Part shown: one piece after another, positions 1 through 13,195 of the stretch
How positions within the stretch are numbered: the first letter of the stretch is position 1
How the letters are laid out: the number at the start of each line of letters is the position of its first letter
Assembly (NCBI GenBank): GCA_903813345.2
Contig: CAIIXF020000011.1
Location: 9,398,842-9,462,841 of the forward strand
DNA from: Owenia fusiformis
Taxonomy: Eukaryota > Annelida > Polychaeta > Sabellida > Oweniidae
Reading direction: 5' to 3'
Length of the DNA: 64,000 nucleotides
Made by a program: the position numbers and the translations under genes
The notes under the pieces: model-generated
What the model was told of the DNA's origin: nothing
The model's input: the letters and a program-made list of their open reading frames with translations, nothing else
Database searches by the model: none

Positions 1-274
1 TGGCTATACTATATTACATGCTATAATTTTCACAGCTTAATAATAAATATTCAGACTATACATCCTGCAAATTTTGTCTTGTTCCGATTATTCCTGGTAT
101 TTTTAGAGCAAAAAGAAACGAGAGATAGAACATTTTATTACCCTGGAATACAGTGCTTGTCAATTAGATGAAGCTATATTTACAGAAGCAAGCCACACTA
201 TTGCGAACCGTAACCTTTTATCTATCCAGATCGACCTTGACAAGTCATTATAACATTTTAAGACATTCTGTTAC

Positions 275-377
275 AAAAAGTAGGTGCCATATTTCTGTAA
301 AATCCAGGCGTGCCTGCAAAGGAATAGACCACACATCTTGTAATGCTCGTAAAGGTGCATCTAATTCACCTAGTAAT
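275..377 (-). CDS. MDN1: midasin exon 9 of 9 in window
   Basis: It encodes LLGELDAPLRALQDVWSIPL, then QARLDFTEIWHLLF, joined to exon 8 as RNNQ-LLGELD. The acceptor GCAGAAATTTTAG/A is good. The donor is unclear: GT at 273-274 (GTAACA) gives phase 0, but GT positions near 264 and 254 are also possible before an in-frame stop. The tryptophan-containing helical sequence and continuous phase support it as coding. Later exons lie beyond base 1. Confidence 0.72.
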
Positions 378-2053
378 CTAAAATTTCTGCTTCTGCTGCT
401 CCATGGAGTAAAGTTTTACTATGCAAAAGAACAAGTCAGAATTTATGCAGATAAAAAAGTTATGCAACATTATGTGGGTGGGTAGAGATAGAAGCATGTA
501 GCAGTAATTACACAGGGAGATATGCGGAGTACTAAAATAGTACTCATGGCATTTTAGCGCTAATTGAGTACTCATTTCAGCAAATTAATATTATATGAAG
601 GACATAGAACCTTATTGCATTAAAAATCTCCTATTTCTGTTGGAGATAAGGCTTTATAACCTTAATCTTTGGAAAGGGCATGGTGAATTTAGGGGGAATC
701 CACTTTCACATGCATTTGACTCATATTGGTAGTTAGAACCTTATAATAGTGAAGGGACGAATTATATATTGGCTTCAAAAACTCATTTTTAGTAAGATTT
801 AAATCATACCGGAAGTGTAACGGAGGAGAAGAGCATCACTAATTGAATTCCCGGGAAAGATGTCAGAATGCTAACTCTTTAAGCCAATGACCCCCTCCTC
901 CCCTGTGTAAATACAGTTATTTTTCGGATATCGAACTTTTGATATGCTCCCTAATACAAGGCATTAACAAAAAACACAATTGCCATCAATGAAAGCAACC
1001 CAGCCAGGTTTCACTTATGTACTCACTTCTGTATACTTTTTAAAATCTCGATTGATAGATATTATTTCTACCAGATTTCGAGCTACCGAGTGGGGGTCGA
1101 CTTTTGACTCAACTATCGATCTTATCTGTTTACCTAATCTTTCAAATGAGGGTTATCATTTATAATATCAATAGGCTATCCTATTGCTTTAATAGCTTTA
1201 TTGCATGGTAACTATCTCAAACTAACACCAAATGACAACATGTTGCTAGAATCTTCATAAAACAGATTATATAATGTTGGTTCACTGCTAGTTGCAATAT
1301 TTTCTAGTGAATACACACTTGAAATTTTAGTAAAAGGCAATTTTATTCAGTATTTAACTTTAATGAAGAAATAATTCCCATCTAATTATCTGCCCTAAAA
1401 GTTTATTGCCATTTCAAGGGTTGTTTTTGAAATCCATTAATACTCAATAATAATTGATCTTAGGACAGAAATGGAAAACTATATTTCTTGCTACAATTGA
1501 CAACCATATGCAACCAGAGCCCTGTAAAATAAATTGCAATGAAATACTTACAGTATATAGATAAAATGGTCTTCTCTTCAACATACATGTGCCTGTGTGC
1601 TATACCTAATTGTTGATATGTCGAATGGAAAGCTGACATTGAATATTTTTCAGTTTGACTGCAATATATGTTATGATTGTATATTCTGTGTAATCTCTGG
1701 TGTAATGGAATAAAACAGTCTGTATTTGTTAACCAAGAAAATCAATGTGATAGTGCATTTTATCCCATGTCCCATAAATTGAGCCTCTTATCATTAAATT
1801 AAATTCTAGTTTAGAGTGACACTTTAATTCTCAGATGTCTAACAACATTGTGCTGGAATAATGGACCTCTACTAAACATACGCCTTCAACACATAAACAA
1901 CTACATAGTAAATGATTCTTACTTGAATTTGCTATTTTATGGCAATGCCCTTTTTCCATGCATAAAGTGCAATTTAAATAGAGGCCATCTTAAAAATTTC
2001 TTCTTGAACAGAGTTCCTTTGCCTAAAATTTGAACCAAATCTGTCCACTAGTA

Positions 2054-2085
2054 CAGGGTGGGCCAAAAAATGTAATAACTTACCG
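2054..2085 (+). repeat. possible mariner-type terminal inverted repeat
   Basis: TA followed by CAGGGTGGGCCAAAAAATGT resembles mariner ends (CAGGGTGT-C-AAAAA-TGT) at a TA target. It lies about 0.8 kb from the transposase relic. I did not find a matching inverted end, so the link is inferred. Confidence 0.45.
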
Positions 2086-2879
2086 TAATCGCCGTATTAA
2101 GGGCCCACCCCTAATAAGCGCCGACTCCGCTTCACAGAGTTCAAGAAATATCAAGGAATGACCACATATTAAAGAGTATATCAGAAAAAATCAAAGTGGG
2201 CGATAATAGAGTACTTACACTAAAATGCAGAAAACATGACGCATTTTGTAAATCGATGCATCCTCCCGATAAATATATATCAGTGGGTGCTTCCCACATC
2301 ATACTAAGCTAATATTATCTCAAAATAGTCCATAATGAATGAAGGAAATTATCACGTTTCAGAGTTCTGTTTCGACATTTTACTAATTTAATGATCGACA
2401 AGGTAATGTCAAGGTCGTGAACTTTCTTGTTTCTTTTTACGATTTCTTGACTTTTACATGACTTTTACACGAAAAATGATGATGTCATGAAATTAAAAAA
2501 AAACAAGGTATAACTTTAGATCGATATCTAACAGTCTAAGTTACTGTATTCTCTCCAATAACGATACATATCTTATTGTAAAAAAAAATAGTTGTTACTT
2601 TCGTTGCAAATGAGGCATTTTTGGCAAGAAAAATTCCCATACATGAAATTCCCGGGGATTTTTGACTTATCTCATATATGGGCGCTCTATGTAATGGGTT
2701 ACAATGGGAATTTCAATTTCAAAAGCGCCCTACGGCGAATAATATTCATAATTGGCATGATTGGCCTGATACTTTCTGAGATGACTTAGAATTGATGCAA
2801 GTTTCTACGTAGTTTCCATGTATGTCTCTGCATGTTTTAGTGGCTGCCAATCAAATTATTATGTCCATTTTAGTGTTCG

Positions 2880-3390
2880 ATCCATACGCCATGCTGGCCA
2901 AGTATTGCTTGGACATGCACATAGAAATTATCAACAATATACCTTATAATCCTTTAGGTACCCCCAAAGAAAGTAATCACATAGATTAGCATATTGAGAG
3001 TATGGTGGCCATATGTACTGCATAAGATAATCTTATCACCTTTTCAGACTGCTGTTAGAGCAATAAGGAGGTGGTTCATCCTGCTGGAAGATGACAACTC
3101 TCATTCTCACCTGTCTGTTCCATCTTAAGGCAGGTAGGAAACACTTGCGGATGATCAGGTTCTGGTTCCTTTCAGAATTCACCGCTACATGGTTTCCTTA
3201 GGAATCTTTGAACCAGAATGGTATAGTTTACCATACTGTTACATTCTCAACACTAAGTGTCCTATTTTGCATCTGTGTAAGGTTATTAGCAGCCAAGAAT
3301 CTCATGTTCTGCTTGTTGACATGTCCAAATAGGTGAAAGTGAGCTTCGTCACATACATCATTCTCTATATCCTTCTCGAACTTCATTTGG
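2880..3390 (-). pseudogene. degraded mariner/IS630-type DDE transposase
   Basis: On the minus strand, in shifting frames, three blocks of a DDE transposase can be read: CDEAHFHLFGHVNKQNMRF (first shown Asp block), VVIFQQDEPPPY (the QQDGAPPH-type block), and LCDYFLWGYLKDYKVY (last acidic block). These match the common SDEAHFHL / FQQDGA-PH / DYFLWGYLK family of animal Tc1-mariner/IS630 transposases. The frame breaks several times and no start remains, so it is a dead copy. Confidence 0.8.
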
Positions 3391-3402
3391 TGAGACAATA
3401 AG
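3362..3402 (+). repeat. H4-type 3' terminal hairpin fragment
   Basis: CTATATCCTTCTCGAACTTC followed by ATTTGGTGAGACAATA matches the 3' end of the H4 elements (for example at 57415-57448). It abuts the transposase relic; no H4 5' end was found nearby. Confidence 0.6.
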
Positions 3403-3946
3403 TAAAAGTAATAGCATCTTTTCAAGAAAATCAATTAACTGTGCTCATTACTTTTCATAAAACTTCATTTGTTTGAAAGATGTATCTTTTACGAGTACGA
3501 GTTCACAATATAAGGAAACCTTTCTATTATTATATACTGTATTTTGTATTTAACATGGTATTCTGAAAATATAATTTATGACTGTCCCAAGTGATCTACT
3601 TTAAGTAATCATGAGACCACCTAAATCCAAGACATACACTAATACATGTAATACATACATTTATTATTTCCTTGTAGTGATAATCAGTTTGTGATTGGTC
3701 AGTCATGTGCCATGTGACTAAAAATACCACAAGGTATTCCATCCTTGTACAAGTCATCGACATGAAAGGTGTATTTTTAGAAAAATAAATACAGGTATTC
3801 AACGAATGTGACGTCACATGTATAGACTTTTGAAAACATATGACATTATTTATCTGCGTGGAATACATCCTCAGAAATATCTACAGGTATTGCACTCAAT
3901 ATCATTCAATATTTGTATAGTATTACATTAAGATTAATAGACTTAC

Positions 3947-4085
3947 TGATTGTTTCTGTGGAACACCTCACTGAACATAAGTGACAGATTAGTTGTAGCT
4001 GCAGTCTGCATCTTTAACTGATTGGTTGCCATCTTGTTTAGAAGTTGGGGGTTCCATCTTAAATCCAAGGGCTGCTCCTCCACAA
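3947..4085 (-). CDS. MDN1: midasin exon 8 of 9
   Basis: It encodes VVEEQPLDLRWNPQLLNKMA, then TNQLKMQTAATTNLSLMFSE and VFHRNN. The donor is AATCA/GTAAGT. Two acceptors two bases apart are possible; the one giving 4085 keeps phase 1 with exon 7 (G+TT = Val). It exits in phase 2 (CA+A = Gln into exon 9). The open frame is only 46 codons, so support comes from the splice sites and phase agreement on both sides. Confidence 0.82.
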
Positions 4086-5002
4086 CTCTGAGAACTAAAA
4101 CAATGGAGAATACTTGTTGTACTGGAGTATACTTTTTGCAAGTGGTTTTGGATTAAGATTATATAATATTGCTAATAAATCAAACTTAATGTAATAAAGC
4201 CATTTTAAAAATTTATGGAGATACATATTTGCAAAAACTAGTAGTACTATTAGACATTGTTGTTATCCAGAAGTCAATACAAGAACAAATCATAGTTATA
4301 CAATTTTTGTTTCCAATGATGCTGTCCACAATTGCGTTTCATGAAGCACCTCATCAATGAAATTGTAGATCGATGAATAACTACGACTTTTTGCCATCTA
4401 CTTGACAGCAATCACTTAGCAATTGAGCAAACACTGTTTTATTGGCACAATCTTTTAATTTGCTGAAGGTAAAATTTCATCTTTTGAATAGACTATAATA
4501 AGTATAAAGTATTGTATGATCGTAACATATCAGTGTCACATCAGTCTAGCTTAGCACATTGATGGAAGAATGTTCAAATTGATATTCTCACTAAATGTGT
4601 TCTCCAAAACAAGATTAAGAAAAGAATCTATTATTCAGCTGTAGTTTTGACCCAGAAGGCCTTTGTTCTGGTTGAATTGATGCTTTGGGTATCTTTCCCT
4701 TGTAAGTGCTATAGGTAGTTGACAATTGTGGGGGAACGTCAATTTGATATTACCTTAAATTGTTATAAAATGTACAATTGCAACAAATGTCAGATGTTAA
4801 AGCTCACTAAAATGGAGACTATAGCAAAATATCCCCACTTCTTGGTGGAGAACTGAAAATGCTCAGTTAGGCACAGTAGGGAGCAATGGTAGTTTTAGTG
4901 AATTTCGATGCATAATTAGAATCAAATAAGATGCATTTAATATGTTAAAAATCATAGCACAATGTATCTTTTAATAATCTTTTGATGTAAAATTGATGTA
5001 TA

Positions 5003-6225
5003 ACCAGAACAACAGCAACGCCAAAGCGTAGCGAATCCCATCGAACAGAAATGGCTGGCATTTTGACAAACAAAATATATAGCAAATATCATAAAATAAC
5101 ACACATAAGAAAGGCCACCATTTTCAAAATGGTTGCTCACTAGCCAAGTTGTCATCAGAAGTAATATGCTTTTTTTCTAGCATTCACAACCAAATAGGAA
5201 CAAAATCGCTCCACTACTTTTCGAGTTATAGTAAAATACTTTAAAATGCTGGCCATTTTTCAAAATGGCCGCCTTCTACAAAAAGTGTTATTAGACAGTG
5301 TGCCATACTTATAGTATTCACATACCAAATATGAACAAAATCGCTCCACTACTTTTCAAGTTACAGTAAAAATTGTAAAATAACAAGTAAAGGCTGAGTA
5401 AAATACGTTTAAATGGCGGCCATTTTTCAAAATGGCCACCTTCTACCAAAAGTGTCATTAGACAGTGTGCCATGCTTATATTATTCACATACCAAATATG
5501 AACAAAATCACTCCACTACTTTTCAAGTTAAAGTAAAATACGTTAAAATGGTGGCCATTTTTCAAAATGGCCGCCTTCTACCAAAAGTGTTATTAGACAG
5601 TGTGCCATGCTTATAGTATTCACAAACCAAATATGAACAAAATCGCTCCACTACTTTTTGAGTTATAGTAAAATATGTTAAAATGGCGGCCATTTTTCAA
5701 AATGGCCGCCTCCTACCGAAAATGTCATTAGACAGTGAGCCATGCTTATAGTATTCACATACCAAATATGAACAAAATCGCTCCACTACTTCTTGAGTTA
5801 CAGCAAAAATCGTGAAATAATGAGTAAAGGCCGCCATTTTTCAAGATGGCTGCCATGTGCTTCTTTAATATCTACATTTCTAACTTTATCAATGTCCTAT
5901 ATAATTTTTTTACATTTAAAACATATTGCTATTACAGTTTTCATATTGCACCTAAATTACAGTAAAATCGGCACTAAAATGGCCGCCATTTTTAAATGAG
6001 CGGCCATTTTGAAAATCGGTTTACGAGCAGAACTTCTACTCCCATAGGGTATATGTGTACAAAATATGAACAAAATCGGGCCAAAGGTATTTGAGTTATT
6101 GCCCGGACGGACGGACAGACAGACGGACGGACGGACGGACGTACGTACGTACGGACGGACGGACGGACGGACGGGCGGACGGAGGCGTTCCCTATATCCC
6201 TCCGAACTTCGTTCGATGGGATAAT
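5003..6225 (+). mobile_element. H4 element, copy a, with 135-bp tandem core
   Basis: The 5' box reads CAACGCCAAAGCGTAGCGAA, then TCCCATCGAACAG. The 3' end reads ATCCCTCCGAACTTCGTTCG followed by ATGGGATAAT, and folds as a hairpin whose right arm (TTCGATGGGAT) is the inverted complement of the 5' box. The core has imperfect tandem units with period 135 bp (ATGGCGGCC or variants at 5413, 5548, 5683; an earlier diverged unit near 5246). A (GGAC)n stretch at 6109-6183 precedes the hairpin. No coding potential. Confidence 0.75.
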
Positions 6226-6233
6226 AAATTAAC

Positions 6234-6544
6234 TAGAAAATAACAACTCCACAGAGTACAATGTAGCAAATCCCATTGGACAAAACATATTTTATTAAAT
6301 ACCGCATCAATTTGGGCATCACATTGTAGAAATAACCAGGAAATAGTCTTGTCTCCTTTTGGTATTTGGTATTGGCATTTGAATTATCAAAAAATAAGTT
6401 CAAAAAAAAAATTTAAAAGGCTGATGCCTATAAACTGGCATTTGAGCTAACGCAAAGACAAATGAAAGAATGAATGGACAGACAAACGGACAAACAGATG
6501 GATGGCTTCTCTATATCCCTACAAACTTCATTTGGTGGGATAAT
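6234..6544 (+). mobile_element. H4 element, copy b, short
   Basis: It starts TAGAAAATAACAACTCCACA and continues to AGCAAATCCCATTGGACAAA; it ends ATATCCCTACAAACTTCATT, then TGGTGGGATAAT. It is 311 bp with a GGACAGACAAACGGAC-rich segment before the hairpin. It lies directly after copy a, separated by nine bases. Confidence 0.75.
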
Positions 6545-7261
6545 AAAACATGAGCATCAAATTTTCTCAATGTGTTGACTAAAATTATTGTACATATTAA
6601 TGTGAAAATTAAACCACTTGGAGCTTTTAGTACATTATACTGTCAAATAGATAGAAATGAATAAATTATGCATACGCTCCTTTGTCAAACTGAATCATCA
6701 AAATGAGTGGAAAACATTTGTCGTTAATGAAATTTCCTTGATAACCATTCAAGCACAATATCTGAGATATTATTGTAACACAACAGATAATGCATCCTTT
6801 ACACCTGGAAGTTCTCATGAAATGAAGTACAAAATCTGTTATTTGCCACTGGAACTCTGGTAATAGTTCAAAATAATTGAATATCATATGATTGGCCTTG
6901 ATAGTCATTCAAACACAATATCTGAGATTTTATTGTTTTCCAACAGACAATACATCTTCCCTTACACATTGAAGTTCTCATAAATGAAGCATAAAACCTG
7001 TCATTTGCAATCTTTAAATGTACTGAATGATATTTCAACCACATATGTTAATCAGCCACGATGCATCTGCCTGATGAATTTGGAAGACACTAATCTATCA
7101 TTGATTCATCATAGAATAATAAAATAGGTTGGGCAAGGCTAATTTCATGTTGAGTGACTTAAAGTAAACATTCCTTTGGAAACAGTTGAAGATCTTAAAA
7201 CGTCAATACCATTCTATCCATTTACCATAATGAATCTTTTGTTCATTTCAAACAAGGCACA

Positions 7262-8144
7262 GACGTGAACAATATCGTACCTAAAACACAGCATTGTGGT
7301 CTTGTTGACCAAGAAAGCAAGATGGCCGCAGAAAAGTTAATCAGCTCTAGAACTTATCACTGTGTAACATATGTAAAAATTTGAACGGTTTGGCTGGAAA
7401 CCTGTAGACAAGTCTTGAAAGTGAAAATTTTAGGACGGAAAATCCAAAATGGCCACCTTAAAATTTACCCAGAATGCCCAAAAACCAATCAGTTCTTGAC
7501 GTTGATATGTAGAAACATCCCTGAAAATGTCAGATGAATCCCTCAAATGGTTTGGCTGAAAATCTGTAGACAAGTCTTGAAAGTGAAGATTTTAGGACAG
7601 AAAATCCAAAAAGGCCACCTTAAAATTTAACCAGAATGCCCAAAAACTAATCAGTTCTAGACGTTGCTATGTAGAAACATCCCTGAAAATTTCAGATGAA
7701 TCCCTCAAAAGGTTTGGGTGGAGACCTGTAGACAAGTCTTGAAAGTGAAGATTTTAGGACGGAAAATCCAAAATGGCCACCTTAAGATTTACCCAGAATG
7801 CCCAAAAAGTAATCAGTTCTTGACGTTGATATGTAGAAACATCCCTGAAAATTTCAGATGAATCCCTCAAATGGTTTGGCTGGAGACCTGTAGACAAGTC
7901 TTGAAAGTGAAGATTTTAGGACGGAAAATCCAAAATGGCCACCTTAAGATTTACCCAGAATGCCCAAAAACTAATCAGTTCTTGACGTTGATATGTAGAA
8001 ACATCCCTGAAAATTTCAGATGAATCCCTCAAATGGTTTGGCTGGAAACCTGTAGACAAGCTGAAAAGTGAGACGCCGCCCGCCCGCCCGCCGCCCGTCA
8101 AGCTGACTACAATATCGTACCTTTTGTTAGGTACGATAAAAATG
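7262..8144 (+). mobile_element. H1 element with 162-bp tandem repeats
   Basis: The 5' box ATCGTACCTAA (7274-7284) is the exact inverted complement of TTAGGTACGAT at the end of the 3' hairpin (8114-8137, ATCGTACC-loop-GGTACGAT). The core is about four tandem units with an exact 162-bp period (AATCCAAAA-GGCCACC at 7441, 7603, 7765, 7927). A (CCCG)n stretch at 8073-8100 precedes the hairpin, which ends GATAAAAA. It matches the layout of the H2-H4 elements. Confidence 0.78.
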
Positions 8145-8177
8145 ATTTTGCTCACTTACAGTAACTTTATACAGTAT

Positions 8178-8276
8178 CACTGATCTCCACAGGATTTTTT
8201 CAGGTGGGTGCAAGCCTATTTTCAAAATCTCAGCTGGGTGCTGCGCCCACTTGCTTTAATGCTGGGGAGATCACTG
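8178..8276. repeat. small inverted-repeat element, 99 bp
   Basis: The ends CACTGATCTCCACAG and CTGGGGAGATCACTG are inverted repeats of 15 bp with two mismatches. The interior also pairs partly (GGTGGGTGCAAGC against GGGTGCTGCGCCCAC). It looks like a small MITE; no clear target duplication. Confidence 0.5.
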
Positions 8277-8494
8277 AGTATGTAGAACATCACTCAATTA
8301 TACAAAGTAGACACATGTCACGAAAAAATTCAACTCAATCATTTTTCGCCTTTTTACCTCAGTTGCTCAGTCTATTTATTTATGATATGTTTTGCCTATC
8401 TGGCTTCTCTGGAAAATACATTTCCCTAGGTACATTTTATGCAGTGTATCATAGACCAATCAGATCAAAGGAAATAAATCGTGGATAGTTGATG

Positions 8495-8605
8495 AGTATT
8501 ATATTCTCTCTAATGAGTGCACAATGCAGTTTCCAAATTGGAATTTAAAAGGGTAATTTATTAAGAGATTCCAATGAGCGCACATTCATTAGAAAGAATA
8601 CGGTA
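8495..8605. repeat. foldback sequence
   Basis: GTATTATATTCTCTCTAATG, then AGTGCAC, pairs imperfectly with GCGCACATTCATTAGAAAGA, then ATAC about 60 bp later. It is a diverged inverted repeat of unknown type. Confidence 0.4.
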
Positions 8606-11033
8606 CCCCAAAAGGTGTCAGCAAAATCATCTCCATCCACAATAAAATCATAGATTGACAAAATTGTCAAGTTTCGAGACACAAAAAATTGTAAAGACAA
8701 CTGAATCGACGAATCATAATTGACAATGTTTTCGAGAGACAGGTTCTAGTTAACTAAGACCTCTGTATATCTCAAGTAAATGGATTCATTTTTGGAACTA
8801 TGGAAAAAAGTGATTTTTTATATTAAAAATGTTGGCCAATTTAATTTTTTGCGAGATATTTTGCCTTAGTTTTATAGATTAGCATATTTATAGTTCAATG
8901 TCAATTACACAGTCCACACGAGACTGGAGGTAAATTAGGGGTTCACACTCCAATAGATTCTCCAATGAAATCCAATAAATTATGTAACTTCAGTAAAAGA
9001 ATTTCTAGTGAAATGAGTTGATAAGTAGCGATAAGAAGTCCCATAACTCTAGAAATAGCCATATCTTTCTCTAGAATTTATGGAAGTTAATTCTTTACAT
9101 GATGACTTCATGCTTGTTTACTTTATTCCTTGTGGATCATGTTTCTTTTACCCTATCATTTTGGATGTTAAAGCATGACTAAGCAGATGTAGCTCCCAGG
9201 GCAGGCTAATTGTTATTCAGTGTGCAGAGTGCAAAGTTCACTCAACTGTACTTTAATTATGACATGCATACTGAGCAACCTAATATGAATTTGTTTTTAA
9301 AGCTCCCCAGGGTGAAATCATTCTCAGTTTGGCCTCTTTATGGCTAATTTGTGCATAATTTCCTCAGAACGTCTGCATAAACAAGATGCATTATGGGCCA
9401 TTTGTCTCACTGCCACACTTTCCAAAATTGGAAGCAATAAAAACAGCCGTAAGAATAATGTGTGCCCAACATAAAACAACCATTAGATATTTGCAAGAAG
9501 ATCTAAGCTTTGAATAAATCATGGTTATGTTTTGACTTATAATTTTACACTTGGCTGCTTCATGAATAGTTAGACCAGAAAAGTCACCACTTACAATGAT
9601 AATGGACAAAGCTTCAACACAAATTGCAATTTCGGAAATATAGCTCTTTGAAAGTAAGCCTATTCAATATGTTACTTTATGAAGGTTAAATATTCTGGCT
9701 TAGAACTTTTGTGCTTTTATATTAAGTCCTTTACTTTATACACCAGATCTTAAAGTGTGCGCCTGACCCGGCTACGTATAGCACAGAGTTTATACTGGCG
9801 GATTAGACTAGTTCATTTTTTATATGTGTGTGAAAGCTTTCTCTTATTTGCGTTTTTTCGTTTAGTACGGTTTTGTTATAATTGCCGAGGTCATATAACC
9901 GGGATAAAACAATGATTATCGTTGACTGCCCACACACAAAACATACGTTGAGTGAACAGTGTTATTACAAACAACAGGCTTTAGAATACAAAGCGTAGTG
10001 TGATAATAAGCTGTACACTACCACTGCTGCATGTACATATTACTAATTTACTAGGGCTCCCAAAGAGTTGATAGGGAGGTTGTGTTTGTCACTTTTAAAT
10101 TTTACATTTCAAAATTGTCATTTTACTTGTCATAATTTGTTGGTTTCATTCATTTAGCCAATCAAAACATTGTAAAACAATAAATTGTCTGTTACGTACA
10201 ATCAATTTTGTTCAGTTTTGATTAGTTGTCAGAATACAAAGTTACGTTCATCTGAATCCATGTATCAAAACAAAAATCCTATTTTCACTTCAAAATACTT
10301 CAGTGAGATGAAGGCTCGGAATTGTCACATGCAATAACTTATTGTCGTATTCGTTATTTTATCTTCTCGATAGTAGCATTTAGTCGCACATTTGATGCCA
10401 GGTCACCTTGTCGCGTACCTCTTGGGGAACCCCACATTTATGTGTGTACTCATGGAAGTAAATTCCCCGGTGTAGCCGAGAGCCACAAACTTTTCAACAG
10501 GTTCGAAATGACCAATTTCTCTCATATATACTCTAAATATTTTATTATTTAGTACCTACAAAGTATTGCTAATAACCATATGTAATTTCAATAAGGAAAC
10601 TTATCTGGCTACATATAAATTCAATATCAACACTAGCTGTTCTCTCAACATGTCCTGGCTTACCTTGTGGTGACAAACCCTGGATTTTCGCTATTTATAG
10701 TTTATCAACGCATGCGCATTTTATAGTTTATCGGGCACTTTAAACAAAAAATGGATTTGACAGGATTCAAAATTCTAAGCAACATCTTGACTTGTAGGCT
10801 TCTCCAAGCAATGCATTTATCAAATATAAGGTCTCAAAAAGATCTATAAGTGTTTTTGAGAAAATGGTAAAAATGAAAAGTGGTATCCATTTTTCAAAAT
10901 AGTCACCATATCATTCAAATTCTCGCAGGAATATAATAATGACTTCCATTTTCAAAGATGACCTCCATATTTTTTTTAATAATTTGGATTTGGGACGGAA
11001 TCAACATCATTAGTTTTTTTGCAATTAAAACAC

Positions 11034-11895
11034 TAGACAACAGCAACGCCGAAGCGTAGCAAATCCTACTTTTTCAGTTATAGCAGAATTTCAACATCAC
11101 ACAAACATACATGTAAATGACAGCCATTTTGAAAAATGGCCGCCTACTAGTGAAAGTGTCATAAGATTTATTTTATTCTAAGCCCATATAAACATGGTCT
11201 TAAATGTACGCTGATCATGAAACCTTTTTGTTTTCTTAATCTTTACACTACCTCTCTGGACAATTGCTGTTTTTCAACTGAAATCTAATCAACGTACCTT
11301 CATTGATCTTCGTATGTAATGTTACTTCATATGCCCGTCTACGTACATCGGCCATTATTTAATCTTTAAAGAATTTGGATCGCAGGTTTTGACCTCATTA
11401 CTTAATGAATTTCAAAACAGACAAGAAGTGATCAATATAAGTTCAAATATTTTGTATTGTCATTTTGAATTTACAACCAGTCATTAATGTCAGACATTAA
11501 CGACATATTGGAACTGTTTTAAAAAATGTCTGCCAGGTGATTTTAATTAGAAATGAATATTCTCATTACAAATGAACTTTTTTCATTTTTCAAAATGGCC
11601 GCCTTCTACCAAAAGTGTCATGAGACAGTGTGCAATGCTTATACGTATGTACGGATGGACTGACGGACGGAGGAATTCCCTATATCCCTCTGAACTTCGT
11701 TCGATGGGATTATTACTGTAAAACCGGCCCTAAAATGGCCACCCTTTTTCAACGAGTGGCCATTTTGAAAATCAGCTTTCGAGCAGAACTTTTAGTCCCA
11801 TAAGGCATATGTGTACAAAATATGAACAAAATCAGGGCAATGGTATTTGAGTTATCGCCAAGACAGATGTACGGACAGACATCTTGTAATATATA
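11034..11895 (+). mobile_element. H4 element, copy c, rearranged
   Basis: It starts TAGACAACAGCAACGCCGAA, then GCGTAGCAAATCC. An H4 3' end (CCCTCTGAACTTCGTTCGAT, then GGGAT) lies at about 11687-11710, but H4 core sequence (AAAACCGGCCCTAAAATGGC) then resumes and runs to a GACGGACAGAC stretch near 11890. Either two copies are joined or one was rearranged. Confidence 0.6.
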
Positions 11896-12675
11896 AATAC
11901 ACTGTCCCACATGTTTTGTTAAAGAGCAACAGAAGCATACAATCTTTCCACAAAGATAAATTCAGACTGACATTTGGATATCTACATCATGTAGGTAGAT
12001 AATAATTTTATATGATTAATTATAGGTTTTAACCCATATTAATATTAAAGTCATATTTGGTAAGTTTAAAATCTAGTATTATAATAATTATAGGAAATAC
12101 TGAAAAAAATACTGTAAAATCAACATACAACATACATGTAATATATTTCAATTTCAAGTAGCACTTATCCAATTGGTTACATGATAGTGACCTTGATGGA
12201 AATACGGACATCTTATAACATCTCCTGTTAAAGCTTTGAATGATGGGTAATTAAAATCATGGCAAATGGAAGGCTCCAACCTTTCATGAATACTGAATGG
12301 CAATTGACTGGATGAGATAGAAAACACAAGGTTAAACTCACCTGGGACAACCCTCTGATATTTTCATTAATTCCCCTTACAACAAAATTAAAATGTATAC
12401 ATTCTGAAATCATATATGAAACTTCATTCAAGACATGAATGATTCAAAAGAAAATAAGAACTTTGATAAGGGCAAATGTCAGGTATTAAACTTGGTATAT
12501 TTAAATCATTGAGTTCTGTTGTGTGAGAAAAGATTCATTGCAGAGATTAAAATCATTGTATTTAGGGTAAAAGGAGAAGATGGCCCATCAGGGTATATCA
12601 AAGAGAATGATTAATTGAAGCTGATAAATGTGATGTTAATTCCCTTCCAACAAAGCTAACCACAATATCAAAACA

Positions 12676-13060
12676 AGGCATTAACATGACAACATGTCAC
12701 CACCTAGTTGCTCACAATATTATGAGTTCAATCTTAAGTCAGATTTGAATTTCTGAGAACTCAGAACTTGTAGATGATTTTGAAAAAAATGTTTAATTTG
12801 AAGCAAGTTGAAAAAAAGACCTTTTTGACATTGAGAAGGTCATTGAAGGTCAAATCTCAAAGCTAGAGTCAGATTTGAACTTCTGATAACTTGTAGATGA
12901 TTTTGAAAAAGAAAATTGGTTAATTTGAAGCAAGTTGAAAAATACCTTTTTGACCTTGAGAATGTCATTGAAGGTCAAATTTCAAATCTTAAGACAGATT
13001 TGAACTTCTGAGGTCTTTTTGACCTTTTTCGAACCTAGAAGTCACATTTCAAAGAAAGCT
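12676..13060 (+). mobile_element. H2 element fragment
   Basis: It begins GGCATTAACATGACAACATG, then TCACCACCTAGTTGCTCAC, the H2 5' end. The body has repeated TTTGACCTTGAGAAGGTCAT-type units. No 3' hairpin is found before the next element, so it is truncated. Confidence 0.6.
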
Positions 13061-13139
13061 AAACAAATTTTGAAACCACATTTCTAGATGCAATTTTACA
13101 CGTAGATGCAATCACTTTTGAATATTTAGTGATGTAAAT

Positions 13140-13195
13140 TAGAAATTGGCAACTCCATGGAGTAGCAAATCCAATGAACACTATATTCAGGAATC
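13140..13195 (+). repeat. H4 5' end fragment
   Basis: TAGAAATTGGCAACTCCATG, then GAGTAGCAAATCCAATGAAC matches the H4 5' end, including the small palindrome ACTCC-GGAGT. No matching 3' end is seen before 13349. Confidence 0.6.

Larger units (their letters stand above)
378..3946 (-). other. MDN1 intron, 3.6 kb
   Basis: No exon is needed here, because phase 2 leaves exon 8 and enters exon 9. It contains a degraded mariner/IS630-type transposase (2880-3390) with a possible terminal repeat at 2054 and an H4-type terminal hairpin at about 3362-3402. From 480 to 2050 and from 3410 to 3940 I see only AT-rich sequence with short chance frames. Confidence 0.8.
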
